Source of the DNA: an uncultured Pelagibacteraceae bacterium
GTDB taxonomy: Bacteria; Pseudomonadota; Alphaproteobacteria; Pelagibacterales; Pelagibacteraceae
Assembly: GCA_902558435.1 (NCBI GenBank)
Contig: CACEDU010000004.1
Location: forward strand, 60,228 to 124,227
Direction: 5' to 3'
DNA length: 64,000 nucleotides
The notes beneath the pieces are model-generated. The model was not told the DNA's origin. It saw only the letters and a program-made list of their open reading frames with translations, and did no database searches. Positions 56,642 to 64,000 of the stretch are shown here, one piece after another. Position numbers and translations under genes: made by a program. Position 1 is the stretch's first letter. Each line of letters opens with the position of its first letter.

Positions 56642-56889
56642 CAACAGCCACAAGTTTTCTTTGGCTTACTTTTTTCCTCTTTTAATAATTTTTCTTCAGC
56701 TTTAGCTATTTCTAGCTCTCTTGCACTTTCTTCTAAAGCAGTTTTTTCTTGCAAAAGTTTGTTTTCAAAATATGCATAAAGAGAGTTAAAGCCTAGCTTA
56801 GAAGCTTTTTTTTCTTCGTAGTTTCTTCTTCCCTTTAAGTTTTCAATTAATCTAATATTTGTGGGTTTTGCATAATATTTTTATCTCAT
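56638..56889 (-). pseudogene. Small ORF with CGCC tail and stop at codon 3 (not in ORF track)
   Basis: Reading from ATG at 56889 gives M-R-stop, then 80 uninterrupted codons (56880 to the stop at 56638): KYYAKPTNIRLIENLKGRRN, a helical Glu/Lys-rich middle (ALEESARELEIAKAEEKLL), and the end KPKKTCGCC. The sequence looks protein-like and the frame follows the photolyase-like gene by 25 bases. No ATG/GTG start exists after the stop in the first half. It may be a nonsense-mutated gene, a sequence error, or use a rare start such as ATT. No family is recognised; the Cys cluster could bind metal. Confidence 0.55.
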
Positions 56890-56914
56890 AAATTAAAAAA
56901 ATTTCAATTATAAT

Positions 56915-58057
56915 TTATTCAAGGTTTTCAACTATTTTAGGAATATATTTTTTAAAGTTAAAAAAACCTTTGTTACAAAACTTCCATGAATTTTGATCTA
57001 ATTTTCTATAAAGAAACTCAATATTTTTTAGCGAGTTTTTATTTATATAATCTAAATTTTCCCCAACAGTTGGATAAAGGCAGTAACAACTTTCTAAGTT
57101 TTTAATTTCGTTTATATCAATAATCTCACAATTAATTGATTTTTCCTCTAACCTTTTCTTTTGTTCCTCAATCAAACTATCTTTAAAATTCACAACATTT
57201 TCACTGAGTTTAATATTTCTATTTTCATTTTTATTATTAATAAGAAGTATTTTTTTGAATTTTTGAATTGTAAAGTCAGTGATTTCAAATGCTAAGTTAT
57301 TTTCAAAAACTAATAAGTTTTTCTCTTCAATATTTATCGGATTTTCAAAAGTTTTATGAAGAATAGTATAATTTTTATCACTTATTATTGGGGGTGCATT
57401 TTCTTTAAGTTTTATATTTTCAAATCTATTACTTGTAAATTTTTTAATGTTCCATTCGCTTGCAATATAATGCTTCCCTTGAGTTTGAATACCTGCAACC
57501 CAACGCCAGCCCAAAGTGTTAGATGCAGTATCACCATCGTATAAGTGTTGCATAAAAAATTCAGCACCAAGTTGCCAAGGTAAGTCTAGTGTAAATATCC
57601 AAATGCTCGCAAACCACATTCTGGTATGATTATGTAAATAATTATAAGTCTTAAGTTCATTTACCCATTCATTGAAGCATTCAATTTCAGTGTTACCTTT
57701 AATGGCATTTAAGTAATTTTTATTATCTTTAAATTCCTCTTTTATTCTTTTTAAATCTAATAAATAATCATCCCAAACTCCTGATCTTAGTTCCAACCAA
57801 CCTTTCCAATATGTCCGCCACAAAACCTCTTGAATAAATTTTTCATTTTTTGAAAAGGAAAATTTTTCCAGTGACTTACTAATCACTTCTTTTTCATTAA
57901 TCACTCCATGTGTAATATATGGTGATAAGCAAGATGTATTAGATCGTTTATCAGGACCAAAATCAAAATTTCTTAATTTTGAATATTCTCCAAGATTATT
58001 TTTAATAAAATTATCTAAGTTCTCAATAGCCGAAGCTCTTGTAGTTTTAAATTCCAT
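56915..58057 (-). CDS. Photolyase/cryptochrome-like FAD protein with reversed domain order
   Basis: 380 aa. Residues about 1-240 are a photolyase FAD-binding domain: LSPYITHGVI, VLWRTYWKGWLELR, NHTRMWFASIW, and YDGDTASNTLGWRWVAGIQT. In ordinary photolyases an alpha/beta antenna domain comes first; here the protein starts with the FAD domain, and a Rossmann-like region follows (LLVFENNLAFEI, KKILLINNKN, CYCLYPTVGENLDYI). It may be a light-driven repair enzyme or photoreceptor. Activity cannot be told from sequence. It lies between argG and the CGCC ORF on the same strand. Confidence 0.82.
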   Translation of the reverse strand: MEFKTTRASAIENLDNFIKNNLGEYSKLRNFDFGPDKRSNTSCLSPYITHGVINEKEVISKSLEKFSFSKNEKFIQEVLWRTYWKGWLELRSGVWDDYLLDLKRIKEEFKDNKNYLNAIKGNTEIECFNEWVNELKTYNYLHNHTRMWFASIWIFTLDLPWQLGAEFFMQHLYDGDTASNTLGWRWVAGIQTQGKHYIASEWNIKKFTSNRFENIKLKENAPPIISDKNYTILHKTFENPINIEEKNLLVFENNLAFEITDFTIQKFKKILLINNKNENRNIKLSENVVNFKDSLIEEQKKRLEEKSINCEIIDINEIKNLESCYCLYPTVGENLDYINKNSLKNIEFLYRKLDQNSWKFCNKGFFNFKKYIPKIVENLE

Positions 58058-58063
58058 TTTTTT

Positions 58064-59248
58064 TTATCTTAATTTTTTTTTATGAAAGTTGATAAATCTT
58101 TCTACATTTGATTTATTAAAAGTTTTATTTTCTTCGAAAGAAACTTTTTTCATTGAATAAGCATTACTAGAAGTTTGTCTTGATTGAATTGTAACATTTC
58201 CTTTATAAAGTTTAAGTTTTACTGATCCATTTACTTTATTTCTATTTAGATCGACTATTTTTTGTAGTTTAAATCTTTCTTTTGAATACCAATAGCCATT
58301 ATAAACAAGCTCTGCATACTTTGGCATAACCTCATCTTTTTTATGCATTGTTTCTTTACCTAAAGTTACAGACTCTATTGCCCTGTGAGCCACAAGCAAT
58401 AATGTTCCTCCAGGAGTTTCATAAACTCCTCTAGACTTTATTCCAATAAATCTATTCTCGACTAAATCCACTCTTCCTATTCCATTTCTTCCAGCTAATT
58501 GATTTAATTTACCCAAAACTTTTGCTGGAGATAATTTTTTTCCATTTAAACCTACAGGGTCACCATTTTTGTAATTAATAGTAATAAAGCTTGGTTTATT
58601 TGGAGCCTTTTCAGGAGAAGTTGTTCTTTGAAAAATAAATTCAGGTGCAGAATTTTTAGGATTTTCTAAAACTTTTCCCTCTGTTGAAGTATGAAATAAA
58701 TTATCATCAACTGAAAAAGGTGGTGCACCTTTTTTATCTTTTGGAATGGGTATTCCATATTTTTTTGCATAATTGATTAGATCTGTTCTTGATTTTAATT
58801 TCCAAATTCTCCATGGAGCAATGATTTTAATTTTAGGACCAAAGTAATGATATCCCAATTCAAATCTAACCTGATCATTTCCTTTTCCTGTCGAACCATG
58901 TGAGACAGCATAAGCATTAAATTTTTTAGCAACCCTGATTTGATCTTTTGCAATCAGCGGTCTTGCAATAGATGTACCTAATAAATAAACACCTTCATAA
59001 AGAGCATGACCTCTTATCATAGGATATACATAATCTTTAACAAAAATGTTTTTTAAATCTTGAATTATGATTTTTTTAACTCCCAATTTTTTTGCATTCT
59101 TAATTATTTTTTTTCTGTCCATTTCCTGCCCAACATCAGCAGTGTATGCTATAACTTCAGCATCATAATTTTCTTGAAGCCATTTAAGAATGATAGACGT
59201 ATCCAAACCACCTGAATAGGCGAGTACAATCTTCTTTTGTTTTTTCAT
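58064..59248 (-). CDS. argG: Argininosuccinate synthase
   Basis: 394 aa. The PP-loop AYSGGLDTSIILKWL, HGSTGKGNDQVRFELG and DRKKIIKNAKKLG are diagnostic. It joins citrulline and aspartate using ATP. It is 6 bases upstream of the photolyase-like gene, and its ATG directly follows the IalB-like stop. Confidence 0.97.
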   Translation of the reverse strand: MKKQKKIVLAYSGGLDTSIILKWLQENYDAEVIAYTADVGQEMDRKKIIKNAKKLGVKKIIIQDLKNIFVKDYVYPMIRGHALYEGVYLLGTSIARPLIAKDQIRVAKKFNAYAVSHGSTGKGNDQVRFELGYHYFGPKIKIIAPWRIWKLKSRTDLINYAKKYGIPIPKDKKGAPPFSVDDNLFHTSTEGKVLENPKNSAPEFIFQRTTSPEKAPNKPSFITINYKNGDPVGLNGKKLSPAKVLGKLNQLAGRNGIGRVDLVENRFIGIKSRGVYETPGGTLLLVAHRAIESVTLGKETMHKKDEVMPKYAELVYNGYWYSKERFKLQKIVDLNRNKVNGSVKLKLYKGNVTIQSRQTSSNAYSMKKVSFEENKTFNKSNVERFINFHKKKLR

Positions 59249-59761
59249 TTAAGTGCAGCTTTTTTTTGCAGCGTTATAAGCTTTGGTAAAACCCATCAAT
59301 GAATAGTCATCTGTAGTTCTTGTGCCACTTTGTTTGTAGGCTGTTATCATCAGCCTTGAGGCCTTTTTCATTCTTTTAATAATTTTTTGCTCTGTTTTTC
59401 CACTTGAAATCCATGCAAATTTATTTTGTGGTAAGTCAAACTCAAATTTTGATTTTCCAGATGTAGCTAATATTGCATTTTGAACATTAAAGTCATAACC
59501 AGAAGTTATGCTCACTTCATCTGAAATCTTATCCTCAGGTCTAAAGGATACAAATAATCTTGCTTCTCTGCTGCTTGCCTTAGGAGACTGGCTTACTGGT
59601 ATTGAATAAGCAAAACAGATTTTTCCAGTTTCATTAAAAACTGTAACAGCATTCCAATCTTTAAAAGTACCTAACTTAGTTAAGTCTTCTGATTGGACAG
59701 ATGTGATTATAAATACTGTTAATATAAGAGTTTTTAAAAATAATTTTTTAATTATGGACAT
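59249..59761 (-). CDS. IalB-like periplasmic protein
   Basis: 170 aa with a signal peptide (LFLKTLILTVFIITSVQS, before EDLTK). FKDWNAVTVFNETGKICFAYSIP, EARLFVSFRPEDKISDEVSI and FAWISSGKTEQKIIKRMKKA follow the invasion-associated locus B family. Despite the name the family is widespread in free-living alphaproteobacteria and its role is unknown. Two Cys (GKICF and the C-terminal SCT) may pair. It overlaps the aldo/keto reductase gene by 10 bases and abuts argG. Confidence 0.83.
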   Translation of the reverse strand: MSIIKKLFLKTLILTVFIITSVQSEDLTKLGTFKDWNAVTVFNETGKICFAYSIPVSQSPKASSREARLFVSFRPEDKISDEVSITSGYDFNVQNAILATSGKSKFEFDLPQNKFAWISSGKTEQKIIKRMKKASRLMITAYKQSGTRTTDDYSLMGFTKAYNAAKKSCT

Positions 59762-60786
59762 GGATTAGGATATTTTTTTTGTACATTATTTATTTCTTTA
59801 ATTACTTCACTATCAAGATTCACTTTTACACTTTCTACGTTAGTTTTCAACTGCTCCATACTTGTTGCTCCAATTATCACACTAGTCATAAAGTCTTGTA
59901 CTTCACAGAATTTTATAGACATTTGACTCATATCTAGTTCAAATTTCTGACTAATTTTATAATAATCTTCAACTGCATTTTCCATATTTGGCTTTCTATA
60001 TCTTGTCCAAAAATCAAAATCTCTCTCCATTCTTGACCCTTTAGGAAACTTTTTATTTCTATATTTTCCGCTAAGGTAACCGCTTGCAAGTGGAGAATAA
60101 GCCAAACATCCAATGTTCTCCCTTATTGATACTTCAGCTAGTCCTACTTCATAAGATCTATTTAAGAGACTGTATGGGTTTTGAATTGCCATCATTCTTG
60201 GAAGGCCTTTATCTTTTGCAAGTTGAAGATAATTCATTACCCCCCACGGAGTTTCATTTGATAAACCAACATATCTAATTTTGCCTTGTTCTATAAATTT
60301 TTTTAAGTTCTCCAAAACATCTTCAAATTTATTCCAGTCGTTTTCTTTGTGCTCGTAACCCAATTTTCCAAAGTTATTTACGTTTCTTTCAGGCCAATGT
60401 AATTGATAAAGATCAATATAATCAGTTTTTAATCTTTTTAGACTTCCATGAAGAGCATCCTCTAAGTTTTTTCCAGTAAAACTATTTTCTCCATTTCTCA
60501 TATATTTCCTGCTAGGACCACCCACTTTGGATGCTAGTATTATATCTTTTCTTTTTTTTGTTTCCTCAAACCAATTTCCAATAATAGTTTCTGTATGACC
60601 ATATGTTTCAGCTTTTGGTGGAACTGCATAGAGTTCAGCCGTATCCCAAAAATTAACCCCATTTTCTAAAGAGTAATTCATTTGTTCAAATGCCTCACTT
60701 TGGGTATTTTGTTCACCCCAAGTCATTGTCCCAAGACAGATTGTGCTGACATTTATGTCAGTATTTCCTAGTTTTTTATAATTCAT
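59752..60786 (-). CDS. tas: Aldo/keto reductase (Tas-like)
   Basis: 344 aa TIM barrel. The catalytic tetrad is visible: Asp in NFWDTAELYAVPP, Tyr in that segment, Lys in LASKVGGPSRKY, His in LYQLHWPERN. The insertion ETYGHTETIIGNWF is typical of the Tas subgroup of NADP-dependent reductases. The substrate is unknown. It heads the leftward run AKR-IalB-argG-photolyase. Confidence 0.88.
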   Translation of the reverse strand: MNYKKLGNTDINVSTICLGTMTWGEQNTQSEAFEQMNYSLENGVNFWDTAELYAVPPKAETYGHTETIIGNWFEETKKRKDIILASKVGGPSRKYMRNGENSFTGKNLEDALHGSLKRLKTDYIDLYQLHWPERNVNNFGKLGYEHKENDWNKFEDVLENLKKFIEQGKIRYVGLSNETPWGVMNYLQLAKDKGLPRMMAIQNPYSLLNRSYEVGLAEVSIRENIGCLAYSPLASGYLSGKYRNKKFPKGSRMERDFDFWTRYRKPNMENAVEDYYKISQKFELDMSQMSIKFCEVQDFMTSVIIGATSMEQLKTNVESVKVNLDSEVIKEINNVQKKYPNPCP

Positions 60787-60862
60787 GCTCAGTTATACGT
60801 AATGTTTGTTACATTTATTTTGACGACTTGAAAATCTCAAAAAAAAAACTTATATAAATATT

Positions 60863-61621
60863 ATGGAATTCAATAAAGAAAATATTCTAAGAAAAGCAAC
60901 TACAGCCAAACAAACAGTTGTTATGGATGAAGGCCTAAGAGCCTACATGTTAAAAGTCTATAATTATATGGCAACCGGTGTATTGCTTACTGGTATAATT
61001 GCACTTTTATCGTTTAAAATGTCTGTTGTAACAGACCCAAATGGTTCGATTGTTGGACTGACTGAATTCGGAAGTGCAATTTATTTATCTGGATTGAAAT
61101 GGATTGTTATGTTGGCTCCTCTCGGGATTGTGTTCTACATGAGCTTTGGCATAAATAAAATGAGTGCATCTAGGGCTCAAACTACTTTTTGGGTATTTGC
61201 AGCTTTAATGGGATTATCACTTTCTTCAATTTTATTAATTTACACAGGTTTAAGCGTAACAAGAGTATTCTTTATTTCTTCAGCAACTTTTGGTGCTATG
61301 AGTATTTATGGTTATACAACAAAAAGAGACTTAACAAAAATGGGATCTTTTTTAATGATGGGTTTAATTGGGATCATAATTGCATCAATAGTAAATATAT
61401 TCTTAAAATCATCAATGATGTATTTTGCAATATCTATAATTGGTGTTCTCGTATTTGTTGGTTTAACTGCATACGATACGCAAAAGATCAAAAATATGTA
61501 TGCAGCATCTGACAGCGGTGAGTTAATGGGCAAAAAAGCAGTAATGGGTGCCCTAACTTTATATCTGGATTTTATAAATCTTTTTATAATGCTATTAAGA
61601 TTATTTGGTCAAAGAAGATAA
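60863..61621 (+). CDS. Bax inhibitor-1 family membrane protein
   Basis: 252 aa with seven membrane segments; MLKVYNYMATGVLLTGIIALL near the start and TAYDTQKIKNMY plus GALTLYLDFINLFIMLLRLFG at the end are BI-1/YccA motifs. Bacterial members are pH-gated calcium-leak or protease-associated proteins. It converges with the DUF2794 gene with a 3-base gap. Confidence 0.93.
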   Translation: MEFNKENILRKATTAKQTVVMDEGLRAYMLKVYNYMATGVLLTGIIALLSFKMSVVTDPNGSIVGLTEFGSAIYLSGLKWIVMLAPLGIVFYMSFGINKMSASRAQTTFWVFAALMGLSLSSILLIYTGLSVTRVFFISSATFGAMSIYGYTTKRDLTKMGSFLMMGLIGIIIASIVNIFLKSSMMYFAISIIGVLVFVGLTAYDTQKIKNMYAASDSGELMGKKAVMGALTLYLDFINLFIMLLRLFGQRR

Positions 61622-61624
61622 AGC

Positions 61625-61963
61625 CTAAATTTTTTTCCAATCAACTCTATTTAAGAGTATTTTTAAATCGTAAGAATTTTTTAAAATTTTACCATTAGTG
61701 TCTGTAATTAAATATTTTAGATTTTTATTTGATGGTTTAAAATTTTTACAAATTTTATAAATCGCTTTTTCAGCTGCACTTTTAAAAACGCTGAAACTTA
61801 CCTGCTTTCCTGAAATAGAAAGACCATAGTCTTTCCAATTTCCTGAAGAAACCATTTTTGCATAAAGATCTAATATAATTTTTAACTCAGTTCTCTCAAA
61901 AAAAAGTTTTTTGTTTTCATCTTTATTTTCATTATTTATTACTAGTTTTAAGTTTCTATTCAT
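61625..61963 (-). CDS. DUF2794 protein
   Basis: 112 aa. LFFERTELKIILDLYAKMVSSGNWKDYGL and SFSVFKSAAEKAIYKICK match the alphaproteobacterial DUF2794 family, function unknown. It overlaps the yciB start region by 8 bases, with both in one leftward operon. Confidence 0.85.
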   Translation of the reverse strand: MNRNLKLVINNENKDENKKLFFERTELKIILDLYAKMVSSGNWKDYGLSISGKQVSFSVFKSAAEKAIYKICKNFKPSNKNLKYLITDTNGKILKNSYDLKILLNRVDWKKI

Positions 61964-62540
61964 TTATTTTGTATTTATTTATTAGACCAATTTGAAAAGC
62001 GGTAAAAATGAAGGTTATAGGTAACATTCCCCAAACTTTAAAGTTGACCCAAAATTCTTCTGATTGAGTTCTCCATATTATTTCATTCAATATGGCTAGT
62101 CCAAAAAAGAAGTATGTCCATCTTTTATTTAAAATCTCCCATCCTTCATCACTTAAAGGCATAGATTTTCCAAGTAACTTTTTTAAAACTGGTTCATTCG
62201 TGAAGTATTTTCCAAACATTAATACAAGACCAAACAAAATATTTATTATTGTTGGCTTCATATAAATAAAAATAGGATCATCAAAATAAATTGTTAAACC
62301 ACCAAATAATGTAATCAATATTCCACTTATAAGTGGCACTTTTGGAATTGTCTTTTCAACAATCCACATAATTAAAACTGCTATGATAGTTGCAACTATA
62401 AGTGGAGGTATTGCAACGATTAAGTTTTTATCATTATTGTAATAAAAATAAAAAAATATTACCAAAGGCCCTAAATCAGTAACAAATTTTAAAACAGATT
62501 TATTCACTGCTACATAATAGCAGATTAATAAAACAATCAT
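61956..62540 (-). CDS. yciB: Septation protein A / YciB-family membrane protein
   Basis: 194 aa with five to six membrane segments. LKFVTDLGPLVIFFYFYYNND at the start, FGGLTIYFDDPIFIYMKPTIINILFG, MPLSDEGWEILNKRWTYFF and NEIIWRTQSEEFWVNFKVWG are the family's conserved blocks. It affects cell envelope or septation in other bacteria. The ATG at 62540 adds 11 residues before a GTG (MNKSVLKF) that would match the family start better; which is used is open. Confidence 0.92.
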   Translation of the reverse strand: MIVLLICYYVAVNKSVLKFVTDLGPLVIFFYFYYNNDKNLIVAIPPLIVATIIAVLIMWIVEKTIPKVPLISGILITLFGGLTIYFDDPIFIYMKPTIINILFGLVLMFGKYFTNEPVLKKLLGKSMPLSDEGWEILNKRWTYFFFGLAILNEIIWRTQSEEFWVNFKVWGMLPITFIFTAFQIGLINKYKINE

Positions 62541-62584
62541 ATTTTTTTTATTGATTTTTATTTTTAAATATCCATATTTATTAT

Positions 62585-62905
62585 GTGACTATTCAAAAAG
62601 GAAAATTCTCAATTGGGGACGTTGTAAAACATAAGCACTTCGACTTTAGAGGTGTGATTTATGATGTTGATTTTGAGTTTAATAATTCAGAGGAATGGTA
62701 TCAATCCATACCAAAAAACGTTAGACCTAGAAAAGACCAACCATTCTATCATTTGTTAGCTGAGAATGATGAAATAACATACGAAGCATATGTCTCTGAG
62801 CAAAATCTATTAGTGGATGACTCTGATGAACCCATTAAACACCCCTTAATAAATGAAATATTTTCAGGAAAAAGAGGCTCTAGTTATTTTAAACCCTCTA
62901 ACTAG
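62585..62905 (+). CDS. hspQ: Heat-shock protein HspQ / YccV-like
   Basis: 106 aa. FSIGDVVKHKHFDFRGVIYDVD and PFYHLLAENDEITYEAYVSEQNL are the HspQ/hemimethylated-DNA-binding YccV motifs. HspQ influences DnaA stability and Lon specificity in enterobacteria. It starts at GTG (an overlapping ATG in another frame stops at once). It is divergent from yciB. Confidence 0.92.
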   Translation: MTIQKGKFSIGDVVKHKHFDFRGVIYDVDFEFNNSEEWYQSIPKNVRPRKDQPFYHLLAENDEITYEAYVSEQNLLVDDSDEPIKHPLINEIFSGKRGSSYFKPSN

Positions 62906-62973
62906 ACACAATTACATTATTTAAACACATTTCGTGCAAATCTTAGACATACATGAAGGTTAAGATAATTAAA

Positions 62974-63038
62974 TATTTTGACCAAGGATGCTTAATTTAT
63001 CCATTTATTTATCTCCCTCTGTGTTCTTGGTCAGAATA
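62974..63038 (+). other. Strong RNA hairpin upstream of ccmC
   Basis: TATTTTGACCAAGGATGC (62974-62991) pairs with GTGTTCTTGGTCAGAATA (63021-63038) over 18 positions: 14 Watson-Crick and 4 G-U. The 29-nt loop is U/C rich and holds ATCTCCCTCT, complementary to a purine-rich Shine-Dalgarno sequence. There is no T-run after the stem, so it is not a plain terminator. It lies 54 bases before ccmC in the 187-base hspQ-ccmC gap. It could be a leader element or a small RNA. Confidence 0.6.
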
Positions 63039-63092
63039 ACTCACCATAAAAATTTTCAAAATTTTTTAATTTGATATAGATAGCTAAAAAAA

Positions 63093-63800
63093 ATGTTAAA
63101 TTATTTTAAACCAAAAAACCTAATTCAGATTATCAATAGATCTCAAAAATTTGTCTTCGTTGTATTTATTTTAATCTTAATTCTCGGACTTGTTGAAGCA
63201 TTAATTCTTTCACCTGAAGATTATAAACAAAGTGACTCTGTTAGAATTATGTATGTACATGTTCCTGCTGCTTGGATCTCATTAGGAATTTTTTCTTTAA
63301 TATCAATTTTATCTTTTGGTATTATTATTTTTAAAAATAAAAATTTTTCACTAATTACTAAAAGTTTAGCTCCATCAGGATTTGTCTTCAATATAATCGC
63401 TCTAGTAACTGGATCAATATGGGGAAAACCTACTTGGGGAACGTGGTGGGCATGGGATGCAAGAATTACATCCATGTTATTATTAGCAATATTTTATTTA
63501 ATGTTTATTTTGTCTTGGAGAATTGCAGGAACAGAGGATAAAGCTGTAAAATTAAGTTCATATATTGCAATATTTGGAGTAATTAATGTTCCAATTATCA
63601 AATTTTCTGTCGATTGGTGGTCTACTCTTCATCAACCAGCTTCAATAAATCTACTTAAAGAAACTTCAATTCATTCAACAATGCTGCTTCCTTTGGGAAT
63701 AATGACTGCGGCATTTGCACTTTTTTCACTTTTGATATTTTTGATGAAATATAATACAGAACTGATAAAAATTAAGAATAAAGGATTAGATAGATTATGA
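63093..63800 (+). CDS. ccmC: Haem exporter permease CcmC
   Basis: 235 aa with six membrane helices. The WWD haem-handling motif WGKPTWGTWWAWDARITS is near residue 110, with His in VHVPAAW and LHQPASI as axial ligands. CcmC passes haem to CcmE for cytochrome c maturation, using haem made by the hem genes of this window. Its stop overlaps ccmD in ATGA. ccmA/B are not seen upstream. Confidence 0.97.
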   Translation: MLNYFKPKNLIQIINRSQKFVFVVFILILILGLVEALILSPEDYKQSDSVRIMYVHVPAAWISLGIFSLISILSFGIIIFKNKNFSLITKSLAPSGFVFNIIALVTGSIWGKPTWGTWWAWDARITSMLLLAIFYLMFILSWRIAGTEDKAVKLSSYIAIFGVINVPIIKFSVDWWSTLHQPASINLLKETSIHSTMLLPLGIMTAAFALFSLLIFLMKYNTELIKIKNKGLDRL

Positions 63801-64000
63801 TTCAAGACGTTTTATACATGAATGGGTACGGCTTATACGTATGGTCTTCTTTTGTATTTACTTTATCTTGTTTTTGGATTTTACATTCAGTTATTAAGCT
63901 TCAGTTAATTAAAGAGCAGAAAAGATTTGAAGCAAAATTTGAAAGTTTAGATATAGAGAAAGTTGAAAAAGCAAAAAAACAAGAAACTTTCAAAGAAATT
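63797..64000 (+). CDS. ccmD: Haem exporter protein CcmD (runs off the window)
   Basis: An ATG overlapping the ccmC stop opens 68 codons to the right edge without a stop. The product has MNGYGLYVWSSFVFTLSCFWIL, the single CcmD membrane helix with its GYGxYVW motif, then a charged cytosolic tail. CcmD helps release holo-CcmE. The tail already exceeds the usual length for this short protein. Confidence 0.9.
   Translation, partial: MIQDVLYMNGYGLYVWSSFVFTLSCFWILHSVIKLQLIKEQKRFEAKFESLDIEKVEKAKKQETFKEI

Noticed and set aside
1-64000. CRISPR arrays, insertion sequences, prophage, rRNA, toxin-antitoxin pairs
   Set aside because: No spaced direct repeats, transposase, integrase, phage structural gene, rRNA sequence or recognisable toxin-antitoxin pair was found on reading both strands.

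Overview
The window is a dense, very AT-rich stretch of chromosome from a marine alphaproteobacterium of the SAR11 clade (Pelagibacterales). This rests on recognisable Pelagibacter-like proteins, the strong A/T bias of codons, spacers of a few bases or overlaps between most genes, frequent GTG and TTG starts, and alphaproteobacterial gene order. No IS element, prophage, CRISPR array or rRNA was seen. There is one tRNA, tRNA-Gly(GCC).

The left third has the layout of a replication-origin region. From 7.1 to 16.5 kb all genes run leftward (parB, parA, rsmG, mnmG, mnmE, rho, hemJ, hemH, hemE). From 16.76 to 20.2 kb they run rightward (DUF299 kinase regulator, maf, aroE, coaE, dnaQ). The 284-bp gap between hemE and the DUF299 gene carries a perfect DnaA-box match and is the best oriC candidate. 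A perfect 16-bp parS palindrome lies about 7 kb away inside rsmG, with a weaker copy in mnmG. Left of this are an L,D-transpeptidase end, yggS, a degenerate ThiE/TenI-like gene, a porin, and the DUF3576-leuS-lptE-holA operon.

From 20 to 32 kb are secB/fxsA, a Tim44-like protein and an Smr protein, hslUV, and a long rightward operon. That operon is hisB-hisH-[secreted polysaccharide-lyase-like gene]-hisA-hisF-hisE, followed by malyl-CoA lyase, both malate-CoA ligase subunits, a HIT protein and an acetyltransferase. From 32 to 41 kb are lolA-ftsK, a UbiH-like monooxygenase with a degenerate nucleotide-binding motif, a Lon-N protein, and an accessory-looking cluster of three TPR proteins (two with sulfotransferase domains) around tRNA-Gly.

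From 41 to 51.7 kb are PCD, purH, heparinase II/III-like, rpe, a YggT-like protein, a two-part sodium symporter whose large subunit carries an EF-hand-like loop, acetyl-CoA synthetase, an EVE protein, an unlisted 37-aa basic ORF, and tsaD. From 51.7 to 64 kb are hemC-hemD, an MscS channel gene broken by a one-base T-tract frameshift, yggT, folD, an MBL hydrolase, an unlisted CGCC-tailed ORF with a stop at codon 3, a domain-permuted photolyase-like protein, argG, an IalB-like protein, an aldo/keto reductase, a BI-1 protein, DUF2794, yciB, hspQ, and ccmC with the start of ccmD. A strong 18-bp RNA hairpin precedes ccmC.

Most of the content is core metabolism and cell-cycle machinery. The less ordinary parts are the origin signals, the ATGCAT shared start-codon pair, the frameshifted channel, the two unlisted small ORFs, the lyase inside the his operon, and the TPR/sulfotransferase cluster.
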